Assembly: GCA_009746045.1 (NCBI GenBank)
Contig: RPFO01000154.1
Coordinates: forward strand, 7,181,693 to 7,245,692
Source of the DNA: Mesostigma viride
Taxonomy: Eukaryota > Streptophyta > Mesostigmatophyceae > Mesostigmatales > Mesostigmataceae
DNA: 64,000 nt
Reading direction: 5' to 3'
Both the position numbers and the translations under genes were made by a program. Each line of letters starts with the position of its first letter. The first letter of the stretch is position 1. The notes beneath the pieces are model-generated. The model did no database searches and was not told the DNA's origin. It was given only the letters and a program-made list of their open reading frames with translations. Positions 1-10,010 of the stretch are shown one piece after another.

Positions 1-453
1 TCCCCGGACAGGAGAACTTTTGCGGATGACTGTAGGTGTAAGTTGGCGATGCCATGGTAACCGGAGACGTCCGTCCTATAGTCAGCAAAATTGGTGCCAG
101 AGGTCCCCAGTTCGATTCCGGTCGGATTCATTTGCAGATCGCGTTTTCCGCGTTTTCCGCGGCCTGGCACTGAACGCAAAGGTTTTCACCTTTGCGGAGT
201 GTCTGATCAGAATTATACAATGAGCATATTTCATGGATGTAAAGCATTTCAACTCTTGAGCATATCATAAAAGTTAATGGTTCCATACCGTACCCATGGA
301 TGTGTTGACACGTGTGAGTTATTACAAATGGTATCCATCTTTAAAATGTCCTCATTTGAGGACATTTTCTTGCACTTCACTGAGTGATTAGACATCAAGG
401 TTCTAGTTATTTTGCCCTTGCACTTGCCTTAATTTGCCCACACTCAATCCTGC
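1..453. other. host flank, no gene seen
   Basis: No convincing coding region or RNA gene is visible. The short open frames have no recognisable domain. A weak tRNA B-box-like string lies near 108-118, but no tRNA folds around it. The sequence leads directly into a dinucleotide microsatellite. Confidence 0.5.
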
Positions 454-461
454 TCACACGC

Positions 462-553
<92 letters not shown>

Positions 554-717
554 TGTCACGCACACGCACACGCACACGCACACGCACACGCACACGCACA
601 CGCACACGCACACGCACACGCACACGCACACGCACACGCACACGCACACGCACACGCACACGCACACGCACACGCACACGCACACGCACACGCACACGCA
701 CACGCACACGCACACGA
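454..717. repeat. (CA)n / (CACACG)n microsatellite
   Basis: A pure CA run (to about 541) passes through a short interruption (GCACTGTCACG) into a long regular hexamer run of CACACG, ending in CACGACCACGACC. Open frames in all directions through this block, such as His-Thr or Val-Cys repeats, are artefacts of the repeat. Confidence 0.97.
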
Positions 718-889
718 CCACGACCATGGAAGTAACTAATGTCTAACTACTAAATTAGTTGTTTCACAACTACAATAGAATAGTTGTCGATCTCACTTCA
801 TATGTCTTAATGGATCTATGATTCCATGTTGTTGCTTGATATGGCAAGTAACACAACAATCGAACACTTTTGACACACCCACACACCTT

Positions 890-1084
890 GGCACAATTCA
901 GGGCACCTGGCCCTATGTGGTCACTTGATGTGCCATAATAAGTTAGACTAGTTCACGGCAAATCACGGCTCATCAATCACACAACCATGCCAAGACTTTA
1001 TTGAAAACTTGAACACGATTCAGGTGCCCCTATGTGGTCGCTTGATGTGCAACAATAAGTTAGACTTGCTCGTGGCAAATCATG
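890..1084. repeat. diverged tandem duplication next to the PLV
   Basis: Two related blocks of about 70 bp (around 896-970 and 1017-1084) both contain CCCTATGTGGTC, CTTGATGTGC, AATAAGTTAGACT and GGCAAATCA in the same order. They lie immediately outside the left terminal inverted repeat of the virus-like element. No coding potential is seen. Confidence 0.75.
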
Positions 1085-2233
1085 ACGCAGTCACGTGTTA
1101 ATTAATTAATTCACTTGCATCATCATTCCGTCATCATTCCGTCATCGCGGCTCACAGAAGGGCACCAGCCTTATGCTGGCATCTGCCACCCCTATAGTGA
1201 CCCTATAGTGACCGCCGCCTAGGGTGGGGTATCACCCTAAACCCTAAACCCTAAACCCTAAACCCTAAACCCGTCTCGAGACACCCACGGCATCCCCCCC
1301 CTGGCTATCACCCTCCCACTGTGACTAAATTTACTAAGTTTACTATGGGTTTTTGGCTTTATTTCTAGGAAATTCAAGCCACCTCCCATCACCTCGTGGT
1401 CATGCAACACACTAGTGGAGAAAGCCTGAGCAGAATTGCTCCGACCCCCTGATACGATGACACTAGTGTTGCATGTAATTTTAGTTTCCCACGGGAGTAG
1501 CTATAGTGACCTTACAGTATAGTGACCACAGTGACAGACTCTTATGCTGGCATCCCAGGGTGACTAAATTTACTAAGCCTTACTATGGGTTTTGGTTTTT
1601 TTTTCTAGGAAATTCAAGCCACCTGCCATGAGGTCAAGGTTGTGACATCCAGTCCCACCATGCCATAAGAGGGTGAGGCGTGTGGGATATGGGACTAAGT
1701 CATTTCCCGTGGGAAACTATGTTTACTAAGTTTACTATGGGTTTTGGGTTTTATTCCTAGGAAATTAATTCAGGTGTGCACCAACCAAAACACACCTGAA
1801 TTTCCAAAAAAAAGAACCCCCAAAAAACGTAGTAAATATAGTCTCCCACGACAAATGGTTATGAAAACGTAGTTTCCCACGGCAAAATGACCAATAATTC
1901 CATCTCCCACGGGAAAGGCCATGGGGGCCGGCCAGCCGGGGTGCAGCGGAGGGGCGCCGACTGCCAAGCAGTGGCGGGACTGCTAGGTGGTGGTGGGTGT
2001 GTGAGGGCTTGCTGTGTTTTCTCGTGGGAAACTATATTTACTACTAAATTGATATTTTCAGTTGGAAATAATCGGTTTTATTCGACGTGAGTGAGAGTGC
2101 ATGCACACGCTTGCATAATTTCCCGCAAAGAAAACCCAAAACCCGTAGTTAGCTTAGTAAATTTAGTAAGGTGCTGGAGGGTGGAGCAGTGCGTGGGAGT
2201 TGGCGGACCCGGCGAGGGCCGCGCGGCGGGGTG
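1085..2233 (+). repeat. left terminal inverted repeat of the PLV
   Basis: This block matches the reverse complement of 27390-28666. Shared landmarks in order from the outside are ACGCAGTCACGTG, a TTAA-repeat tract, ATCATTCCGTCATC repeated, GGCTCACAGAAGGGCACC, telomeric CCCTAAA repeats, several ATAGTGACC boxes, several copies of a TTTACTAAG/TTTACTATGGG module, and GGCCGCGCGGCGGGGTG at the inner edge. It is shorter than the right copy, which has one extra module of the repeated TTTAGT/CCATAGTAAACTTAG type. Open frames here are not credible genes. Confidence 0.9.
1235..1272 (+). repeat. interstitial telomeric repeat (CCCTAAA)5
   Basis: Five perfect CCCTAAA units plus CCC lie about 150 bp inside the outer edge of the left inverted repeat. 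The C-rich strand is on the plus strand at the left side, the orientation of a left chromosome end. Confidence 0.95.
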
Positions 2234-2304
2234 ACCCCTAGACGTCAACACGGAATTGTGGACCCCCGATTGACATGTGAAAAATCGTTTCATTAAAATA
2301 TTAC

Positions 2305-4853
2305 TTACGAAGGGCAATACCGCCATCCAATAAAGCAGTTCGGCCTGGAACCGTCGCTCAACTTGTACTGAGTCAGCCTGCAGCCCAGAACCGCCTTTGC
2401 CTCGTCTCCAAATAATTTCGCCTTGTAGCTATCCATACCAGTCGAAGCAATGTACTCGTCGAGAAGAACCTTGACAGGCACTGCCTCTCCGCTGCACTTG
2501 ACGAGCTCGCCGCTTTTCTTTAGCTCCTCGATAAAGGCACCCACACCATCAGACGAAACTTTCGAGTCCGTCTACAGTACTCTCATCTCCTCCGACCTAG
2601 GCGGCCACCTCTCGTCCTTGCTAGTTGCTGCCAGGTATACTATTCACTCTCTAATCGAAATCGCCATCAATCCTACTAACGCAAACTCCTTCGCGCGAGT
2701 GCCCAGTGTTGTGTCGATGAGCTTCACTGATGTGCTGACGCTCAGGTTCCGCGTCAATTTCCTCCTGCGCGCAAAACTTGCTCACGAAAGGGTACATGAC
2801 AGCGCGGTCCCACAATCCCTCGCAGTGCTCGTCAAATTTCACGTCATTGTTGGTGTCCAAAACTAGCTTGAACGTTGTATTCACTAGGAAATTGCACATA
2901 CTCGTTCGAGTGGAGAGCACGCGCTTTCAGAACCCCGTTGCCAGTGATATTCTTGAATTTCGATGCCACGATAGGGACGTTGCGCTGGAGCTCGTTCGTC
3001 AAACCAACGCGCATGTCGCGCATTCCCAAAACTTCTGGCGTCGCCACATCGCTCTCCCGCTCCTGCGAAGTGTAGAAAGCAGCACGAACGTTGTTCACAT
3101 TGTCGCCGTACGCTGACCTGATGACGCTCATCAGGAAGCCCTTCCCGTTCCGTCCTGAGCCCTTCTCAGAAGTATCCTTGCTCGTCACGATTGTCCCCCA
3201 CCATCAGTGAGCCAAGGAAACGCTTGAAGTGGGCCCGGGTCACAGCGTCTGGGAAAATTTCCTCCAACTTCACTTCCATAGCACAAGTGTCGGCATCTGG
3301 CGTGTAGGGAAGCCCCATCTGCTTGGAAATCATGTCGTCGGGCCGTCCAGGTCGCAGGGTCATGGTAGCGAGTTCCAGAACCCCGTTAGTGAAGCACAGG
3401 AGCAGCGGATCTTTGTCGAGCCTCTCCACGAATTCGGTTGGCTCGGCGTAGATGATTCCCTTGACCTCGTTGCGGATGTTGTTGATGTAAGGGCCGTCAC
3501 GCAAGTTGTGGGAGATCTTCACAGCGGAGTCAGCCAGGGCTTCGAAGTACGCCGCCTTCTTGTCGTCGCCCAGATACTCGGCCTTGTCACGCCGTTCAGA
3601 AAAATAGCGCGACACCTCCCGGTACTTGGACGGGAGCTTGTCCATCTCAGCGATGGCGTTCCGCAGAGGTTCGTCAGTCATCAGCTGGCGCCACCTGTGG
3701 TCCCTGAAATTCCACAACGACCCACCGCTGTACCGCCAAGTCCCAGCAAATCCCACCACACAGGCCTCGGCTACACCGCGATGAGAATTCTCGAAGTGCG
3801 CGAGAATGTAGACGTCGTGGCGTCCTCGGATGGGAAAAGCAAAGACTTGAGTTCGTCGCCGAGAGCGACAACTTCGCTCGAGAAGTCGCGGCAGTCCGAG
3901 TCGTGGCATTTCTGAACGATGCCGTCACGCGATACGACGAGGTAAGTGTGGTTGCTCCCGTGCTCGCGGCCAGCTCCGAGGCACAAGTGGCTGAACGTGC
4001 GCAGGACGTAGTTGTCACGGTCCTTCGAGTAGTGAAGGCTCGCAGCATCCAGCGCGTGGTCTTCAAAATTCGGGTAACGCTCGGTCCACCTGGCCACGAT
4101 GCGCGAAGTGACGTTGGCGATGTCGTCACTGTCCAGGTGCGTGATTTCGTCGCTGCTAGTGGCGAAAACCCTCGTCGAAGGGCGTCCAACGTCACGCTTG
4201 CCACCGCTCGACTTTTTCCCTTTTTTTGCTGGAGGCTCGAGACCGTCGATCAAGTCGTCGACAGGCAGCCACTTTGCATCGTCGTCCACCAATTGAGCGA
4301 CAAACGTTTCGATGGGCTCGTTGTCGTCAACGGGAGAGAGAATTGGGCATCCTGGCTCGACGTCCTTCGTGTTATACACACAGTTCAGCAATCGGCCGTC
4401 GTTGTAAATGGAATCGTCCCATCCGGGGAGCTGCAGAAGTTTGGCCTTCATGAGACGCCCCATATCCTTCACCGTCACTTTCCAACCCTTCACGTAGACA
4501 CGGAACGAGTACTTGAACGTCCTCTTGCCCTTGGTTTCGACCCAACGCGGACGACGCGTGAGTACTTTGACGTTCTCATGGTTGATGTTACAATTTTCGA
4601 AGACGTCGTTGATGATGTCGTCGACGGTGACTCCCGGCTCTCCTTCCTCGTGATCGAATTTGAGGTCGTAATCGAGATATGGCTTGACAACATCGTCTTC
4701 TTTTAGAACCTCGCACCAATGGCCGCCAGCGCGAATGAGCCTGAGCGCTTCGTTAGCGGATAGCTCTAGGGCGTTATCGTTCCAGTTCTTAGATTTAATC
4801 CTCCGCGCGAGCTTGATCATCTTTGCGGTGATGGGTGGACCGGGAGCCTCCAT
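2305..4853 (-). pseudogene. PLV primase-helicase (AEP + D5/SF3), frameshifted
   Basis: The gene would prime and unwind viral DNA during replication. The start is taken at the ATG at 4853 rather than an upstream in-frame ATG at 5003, because the intervening DNA is palindrome-rich and promoter-like. The first segment (to about 3790) has a primase-like acidic KPYLDYDLKFD motif and a Cys/His-bearing segment (KCHDSDC). The next (to about 3170) has a D5-N-type LLLCFTNGVLELAT stretch. Then comes a P-loop-like GSGRNGKGFL, with Gly where Ser/Thr is usual, and the SF3 pattern TGNGVLKARALHSN. The next segment has KLVLDTNNDVKF and WDRAVMYPF, followed by a C-terminal segment ending at 2305. The pieces lie in different frames, implying at least four indels, so it is a pseudogene or contains sequencing errors. 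Confidence 0.8.
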
Positions 4854-5202
4854 GGTGGTGTGAGCGCGAGAGTGCGGATTGTCGTGGGAGAGTCCGCCTT
4901 TATTCCCGTGGGAGATCTCCCACGAGGAATCGAATCGTGTCGGCTTGTCGGTTACGTCGTGTCGGTCGACCGTGTCGTCATGCAGGTTGAAGTTCGAGAC
5001 CATTCTGGAAGGTTGTATACCGTATGCTTAGAAAAAAAAAAGTTTCGATTAAAAAATTTCAGTTCGTCTAAAAACCACACAGACCCTCGAACCTCGACCC
5101 TTGAGAAAAATGGTCCCATGGAACTTTTTTATTTCCTGTATAATGCATGCAGTTTAGGATATCCTTTTCGACATTCATGAAAATTTCCCACGGGAAAACT
5201 GT
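4854..5202. promoter_or_regulatory. intergenic region with CCCACGGG palindromes
   Basis: This gap separates the primase start from the end of the recombinase gene. It contains CCCGTGGGAGATCTCCCACG around 4909-4925 and a perfect TTTCCCACGGGAAA palindrome near 5188. The same box recurs in both terminal inverted repeats, so it is a candidate viral control element; no function is proven. The region also has an A-run (about 5031-5041) and a TATAAT string near 5140. Confidence 0.45.
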
Positions 5203-6486
5203 CTACTTTTTCCTCGGCCTCAGCCGACGTCCGCCAGTCTCGCCGCCCTGGGGAGAGGGGTCCCCCGCCTGCCGCTCGTAAACGGCTCCTGTAAGTACGT
5301 CGTGCCCCATCAAGTCACCAGCCCATTTTCGCTTTTTCCACGAAGCGCCCTTCAAGAAACGGGTGATGTACGCCTGCCTCGTTGCATCAATGCCGTGGTA
5401 GATGCGGTTGTACTTCGCAGAATAATACTCGTGCTTCATGTATTCGCCTGGATTTTTTGGGTCCTCGAACACGTACTTCTGATCAGCTCGAGCCTGCAAC
5501 GCGTTAATCAGCTTCTTGTACCCGTCTGGAATTTGGTAGTCGTACGTGCCGTACGTCTCTGCCGTCTTAAAACGTTGAATTATCATGCGGCGCTCGCTCG
5601 GAATGTATCCGTTCTCGTGTGGCTCGAGCTCGCTGATAGAACTGACGATGCGCATTTTGTCGTGGTCGTACCTGGTCGGTGGCAGTTTCTCGCCGGACAG
5701 GTAAATAAGACCCATCAAAGCGGCGTCAGACGTAGGGTCCTTTTTGTACTCGGCGGCGGCGATCCGCTGGAGCTGCTCGTACGTGTACCTCAGTGGCTTG
5801 CTCTCGGCCCTGTCGAATTTCCTGTCGAGATCGCCGACCTTCAGCTCATTGACTCGAGCAGCGTACGCGTCCGTCACGTCGCGTGGGAGCCTCTTCTCAG
5901 GTGGCATCATTCGATTCACCCCGTTTATCACTCCGAGCAAGTTCTTCTCGTTCTCCCTCCACGCATCCTCTTTCGAGTGTGCGAGCTTGCGTTTGGGTTC
6001 CGAGGTTTCGTGGACGACGCGCAGGACACGGGCGGTGTCTGCGAGGCAGTCGACTGATTCGTCCTGCGAGCACCCCATTTTGTCAAGGAGAACTCGCAGC
6101 CTGCCGATATACCCCTTCGCGGTTTTGCGCGTCGCCCCGCGCTCTCTCGAGGGCCTGCCAGGCTCGTGATGCTCTGGCCGGGAATCCGCTGCGGCGACGG
6201 CCTCGTTGAACGTCCAATATCGTCCATCAGTAGGTCGCGCAGGCGGTTCCTCGTGGTGCGGTGGCTCCGGCGAGGGTGGAGAGGTCGCCTGCAAGCCGAT
6301 TTTTTCCGCGCACTCGGGGTTATTTGCGATCCATCGGTCACTGGGATTCCAGACGCCCTTCTTGACCTTGCTTTTCGCCGAGATGCAGTTCGTCTGGTCG
6401 CGGGCGATTGCTCGCCTCTTCGCCTGGGCCCGTCGCCATTGCTCGCGACGCTCCTCTACGGTCACCGTCATCTGATGACTGAACAT
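5203..6486 (-). CDS. tyrosine recombinase (integrase) of the PLV
   Basis: The 427-residue intact frame would catalyse integration or resolution of the viral genome by DNA strand exchange through a covalent 3'-phosphotyrosine. The C-terminal half shows the expected order of catalytic residues: Arg272 (PPTRYDH), Lys307 (QRFKTAE), Arg370 (ATRQAYITRF), His395 (LMGHDVLTG) and the nucleophile Tyr403 (AVYERQ). The N-terminal half is basic with a SAM-like helical region, and the tail is Arg/Lys-rich. Many PLVs and virophages carry this integrase class instead of a DDE integrase. Unlike its neighbours the frame is uninterrupted. It follows the AT-hook gene on the same strand, with overlapping open frames at 6338-6486, where the exact start is uncertain (ATGs at 6486 and 6471). 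Confidence 0.82.
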   Translation of the reverse strand: MFSHQMTVTVEERREQWRRAQAKRRAIARDQTNCISAKSKVKKGVWNPSDRWIANNPECAEKIGLQATSPPSPEPPHHEEPPARPTDGRYWTFNEAVAAADSRPEHHEPGRPSRERGATRKTAKGYIGRLRVLLDKMGCSQDESVDCLADTARVLRVVHETSEPKRKLAHSKEDAWRENEKNLLGVINGVNRMMPPEKRLPRDVTDAYAARVNELKVGDLDRKFDRAESKPLRYTYEQLQRIAAAEYKKDPTSDAALMGLIYLSGEKLPPTRYDHDKMRIVSSISELEPHENGYIPSERRMIIQRFKTAETYGTYDYQIPDGYKKLINALQARADQKYVFEDPKNPGEYMKHEYYSAKYNRIYHGIDATRQAYITRFLKGASWKKRKWAGDLMGHDVLTGAVYERQAGDPSPQGGETGGRRLRPRKK

Positions 6487-6832
6487 GAGACAATTTTTTG
6501 GCTCGAGGCTTTTTATACCCTACGGGGTGGATCCTTGGGCGCCCTCGAGGCCGTTTCGGTTCGTGTCGTTTTTCCGTTTTGGAGGGTGAGCGCCCACGTG
6601 GACGCCTGCGATCGCCCACCAAGGCGAGGATGGCCAATCGGATTTCGGGGCTCATGTCGTGACAGGTGGACGGAATCGTGTCGTGGTGGCCTGCTTCTTG
6701 AAGGATCCTGACGACACGTTCTAGAGTTTTCTGCCCCAGTCGAGAACCCGAACAATATCGGAGGAGTGCTTGGGTGTCCAACACGTACTCCTTCTCGGCG
6801 CCTGCGTATCGTTTGGTGGACGGAATATCCAT
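6338..6832 (-). CDS. small AT-hook basic protein
   Basis: The frame encodes 164 residues starting at ATG 6832. A central basic segment contains an AT-hook (KRPRGRPRIHP) and a second RPRGRSP box, motifs that bind the minor groove of AT-rich DNA, so the product is probably DNA-binding. The last part overlaps the start of the recombinase frame, so the true C terminus may be shorter or the frame may have been extended by an indel. It lies about 20 bp after the inferred end of the ATPase gene and shares its strand, consistent with compact viral organisation. No homologue is recognised. Confidence 0.5.
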   Translation of the reverse strand: MDIPSTKRYAGAEKEYVLDTQALLRYCSGSRLGQKTLERVVRILQEAGHHDTIPSTCHDMSPEIRLAILALVGDRRRPRGRSPSKTEKRHEPKRPRGRPRIHPVGYKKPRAKKLSHVQSSDDGDRRGASRAMATGPGEEASNRPRPDELHLGEKQGQEGRLESQ

Positions 6833-6854
6833 AGTATATCATGTTCAGAGAAAA

Positions 6855-7737
6855 TTATTTTATCGAGAGAAATGTATTGAAGTTTCGAAACATTTTTTTC
6901 GGGTCGCGCTGGTCGAAGTCGACAGCAAGAAGTCGTGAGGATCGTCCTTGACGGCGTGGTCCCATAGCGCGAGAAACTCATCCGGCGCCACAGCCCCGCG
7001 CTCTCTTCCGCGATCTGTCGCGCGGCTCGATGGTCCTTCGTTCTGAACAGCGCAAGAAACGATATATTCGCTCGCACTGCTCGTGGTACGCCACCGCTCG
7101 TGTACGCCTGTGTCAGGAAAATCATGCTCGTGAGGAAGTGTCTGTGTTTGAACGCGAAAGCCGCAACAGCGTTTTTGCTAGAGCTCTGATAGAGGGCACT
7201 GCCTTGCATGTCGTCTATCAGAATGAGCGACGAAGGAGGACCGTGCTCGAACCTTGTCGCAGGTTTATCCCAGTTCATTGCATCAAGGCGTAGGTACATG
7301 GAGAGGTCCATGAGTTCTGCGTTTTTATTCCCATCCACGTATTCGCGTTTGAACGTTTCCCAGACCTTGAGATCGTCCTTGTACCTCTCGTATTCGTGGA
7401 GGTCAGACTTGATATGATCTATCATCCCATCGAATGCCAGGTTGGAGTAGACCTCAATCGTCATATTAGCTGGTTCTGGAAGCTCCTTGTATTTCGGCTC
7501 CGTGTGGGCACTCCCTGAAATGAGGTACAGCTTGTCGAACGAGTTGTTAGCAAAGTAAGCCTTCGCCATGTTGACTGCCGATGTAGTTTTCCCAGACCGT
7601 CGAGCTCCGCAGAAGTTTGCGATGAAATGAAGACTCGGCATATTCGGTGGAGCAGGACACTGTGGGGCGTATCGTTGCTTGATGTCCTTGTTCTCGAGTG
7701 AATGAATTCGTCGCTCTTCGATGATAGCCATTAACAT
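6855..7737 (-). pseudogene. A32/FtsK-HerA-type DNA packaging ATPase, 3' frameshifts
   Basis: This is the hallmark PLV ATPase, expected to pump DNA into the capsid. Walker A is GARRSGKTT at residues 44-52 and Walker B is LILIDDM at 171-177, followed by a polar FLTQAYTSGG stretch like the sensor region of the family. The open frame runs on to 6721. However, after about residue 248 its sequence becomes low-complexity and Arg/Ser-rich, while neighbouring frames keep family-like acidic/aromatic sequence and reach a stop at 6855-6857, just before the AT-hook gene. I infer two small compensating indels near 6895-6990. If these are sequencing errors the gene is intact. Confidence 0.8.
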
Positions 7738-7749
7738 TCTTGAGACATT

Positions 7750-8277
7750 TTAGTCGTCCAGACTAGCAAGGAGAGACGCGCGGATTGCGGCCATGCGCAT
7801 CTCGTATGGCGTCATCGCGACAGGTAACGGTGGTGGAGGTGGGAGCTGCCGGGTCTTGATCGGAGGTGGCGGAGAGTCCGGCTCTGTCTCCCTGGGCTTT
7901 CGACCCCGTCTTGGTTTTGGCGTGTCGGCGGGGGTGGAGGCGACAGAATCTTCAGCGAGAAGGCGTTCAATGCGCGATTTGTTACGGGCTTCTTGCAGCT
8001 CGAGTTCAACGAGCCTTTGCCGCTGAATCTCCAATTCCTTTGCAAGGACCTTTCGTTTCGTTATCTCTGCCTCCTTTTCCTCGTTTCGTCTCTTCTCCCT
8101 CTCGGCCTTTGCGCGTTGCTGGTAAACCCTCATTTTGTCGCGAAGGGCTTTTTTTTGTTCATCATTCAGCGGCTGTCCCTTTCGAATTGTCTTGACCAGG
8201 TCAACCTGCTCTTCCCGCGTCTCGGCGAAGGTTTCGTCTTGGTAGCTCGTTGGGGTCTCTGAAGCCTCAGAGGCCAT
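7750..8277 (-). CDS. coiled-coil, proline-rich PLV protein
   Basis: The 175-residue frame is intact. Residues about 35-110 are highly charged and helical with heptad-like spacing (REKRRNEEKEAEITKRK, ELEIQRQRLVELELQEARN), predicting a coiled coil. Next come an AT-hook-like KPRRGRKPRE and a proline-rich segment (SPPPPIKTRQLPPPPPLP). It stops 13 bp before the ATPase start codon on the same strand and begins 24 bp from the divergent structural gene. A scaffold or DNA-associated virion role is conceivable but is only inference; no family is recognised. Confidence 0.6.
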   Translation of the reverse strand: MASEASETPTSYQDETFAETREEQVDLVKTIRKGQPLNDEQKKALRDKMRVYQQRAKAEREKRRNEEKEAEITKRKVLAKELEIQRQRLVELELQEARNKSRIERLLAEDSVASTPADTPKPRRGRKPRETEPDSPPPPIKTRQLPPPPPLPVAMTPYEMRMAAIRASLLASLDD

Positions 8278-8301
8278 GTTTATATTCTAGGCAGATAATA
8301 A
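8278..8301. promoter_or_regulatory. 24-bp divergent promoter between the two PLV arms
   Basis: The start codons at 8277 (minus) and 8302 (plus) are separated by only 24 bp. The gap is AT-rich with TTATATTCTAG and AGATAATAAAT. Any core promoter elements for both directions must sit here or inside the coding sequences. Confidence 0.5.
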
Positions 8302-9876
8302 ATGGTAGTGATATCGACTCTCAACCGGCCCATAAACCTCGCAACCGGCTTGACGGTCGACCAAGAAACAGACGCGCGAATCGCAAGCGTTGAACAGGAC
8401 ATTGTAGCGTTGCAATCCCAGGTTCATCCATTTGACTTGCACACGATTGTTGATGGCGTGCGGGTATGTTACCCAAGTGAGCCAACAAGTCTGCGTTTAG
8501 GCGATGATTACGACGAGGAGACGGCTGCGGACCCTATCGAGTCATTTTTTAAGCTGGTAGTGGATGGGAAATCGTGGTTTAAAGACCAAGCCATATTCGA
8601 AAACATGTACGTAAAAAGCAGCTTCATAGACATCGAGACACCGAGCAATGGGGTCATGTCATTCCATTTTGACGCTGATACGCTCCAAGACCCAGGCCAT
8701 CGAATACCGACCCGCACACAGCTAGACTTTCTGTTCGACAACTTGGGTATCGGCTATACTACTCTGACAAATCCAAACGCGCCGTTTGTCATGCATTATG
8801 AAGATGGAACGACGGCTTCTCATGACAATGCCTTTGGCGTCATCAATGACCAAGACGTGCGTGCTGAGTTGCCATATATCGTCAACGGCGGAGAAGTGAG
8901 CGGAGTTTGCGATTTTGTCGCGAGAGACTACCAGTCCTCATTTTATGCAGCGGGGAGCAACTTGGTTGACCGAGATATCGGATACCCGTATTTCAAGGAC
9001 CTGTTGTTTGGATATGGCGGGACGCGATTTTCGGGTAGCCCTTTGCTAGTCGAGCAAATCTCGTTTTCCACCATGAGAGACCACAACCGCCCCGCCGCGC
9101 TAACCGGGCGTTCTTTCACAATAACCCGATCCTATGCAAAACTCTCTAGCTGGAGAATGGGCAGGATCGATGAATTCGGAACGCTGTCACTTGGCTAGTA
9201 GTCACCTACCCTTTTCAGACGTATGAATGCATCCCAGGGCTTTCGATAGTACAAGGCATCAAAGATTGCGTCCCAAGCGCCTACCTGAGAAAACTCCCTC
9301 TGAGATGGTACGTCAACAACACTCGACTCACGGAGGCCTCTCCGACGATTGGCGGGTTCACGCTTTCTGTGAACGGAGGACTGCGTGGTGAGGATGCTCT
9401 GGTTACCAACTTGACAAGTACCGACACGGGAAAATGGCTCAGTTACGAGCTAGACCTCTTCGATGACTCTACCATTACCTCGTTTACGACTAGGAAGGCG
9501 GGAGTCATGGTAGGTGTCTCGAAACTTTCTACAATTAACCTCTGGTGGGATACGATCAAAGAGCAAGTTCGTATTGTACGCGAATCCAATGAGGATAGCA
9601 ATTACAGCAACGGCGGACCCTGTCGTTGGGTGGGGGATGAACCTCGAAAACCCAGTCAGTTTCAACTTGCATATAGAGGGGGGTGTCAAGGCAACCTTGT
9701 CAGGTATTAACTATTTCACGTACACACCAACCGACCACGAAAGCGCTAATACGGACATTTATTACAGCTTCACATGCCCAAGAGACTACCCCAACCTCTC
9801 TGGGGAGAACGCGACAGTAGAAGGGACTCATGACACCCTGTCAGGATTTTTTGACAATCCTGGTTGTGCCCATTAG
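8302..9876 (+). pseudogene. putative PLV structural protein, frameshifted
   Basis: The first open frame (8302-9198) encodes 298 residues starting at the divergent promoter. It is rich in aromatic and polar beta-type sequence (for example PFVMHYEDGTTASH and DLLFGYGGTRFSG), with a short helical N terminus. The same style of sequence continues in other frames at about 9205-9610 (TYPFQTYECIPG, WYVNNTRL) and 9545-9876 (FNLHIEGGVKATL), so one gene of about 520 codons with two frameshifts is likely. No catalytic motif is visible. Position and composition suggest a virion surface or fibre-like protein, but I do not recognise a family. The plus strand downstream was interrupted by a LINE at 10011. Confidence 0.5.
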
Positions 9877-9994
9877 CTGTTCGTTTACCAGCAATATTTT
9901 CAGGGTACGATTTCAAAGTCCGATGTAGTATAAATCGGCATTAATATATCTTTCAACCGTACTACGAGTACTGTGACTTGCTAGTGGTTGCATG
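9877..9994. other. PLV intergenic sequence before the LINE insertion
   Basis: This is AT-rich sequence after the structural gene with no gene. It is continuous with 15249 onward once the LINE and one copy of its target duplication are removed. Confidence 0.6.
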
Positions 9995-10010
9995 AATTTC
10001 TATAGTGAAC
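9995..10010. repeat. target-site duplication, left copy (16 bp)
   Basis: AATTTCTATAGTGAAC is identical to 15233-15248 and brackets the LINE. A 16-bp match exactly at both ends of a reverse-transcriptase-bearing element marks target-primed insertion. Confidence 0.9.

Noticed and set aside
20-130. tRNA-like B box (GTTCGATTCC) with a loose A box upstream
   Set aside because: The T stem has mismatches and no acceptor stem pairs, so neither a tRNA nor a clear SINE head can be supported.
384-746. Long open frames of His-Thr, Val-Cys and Arg-Val repeats
   Set aside because: They are produced by the CA/CACACG microsatellite and carry no gene signature.
5302-6057. 251-residue plus-strand frame opposite the tyrosine recombinase
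   Set aside because: Shadow of a gene with strong motifs on the minus strand.
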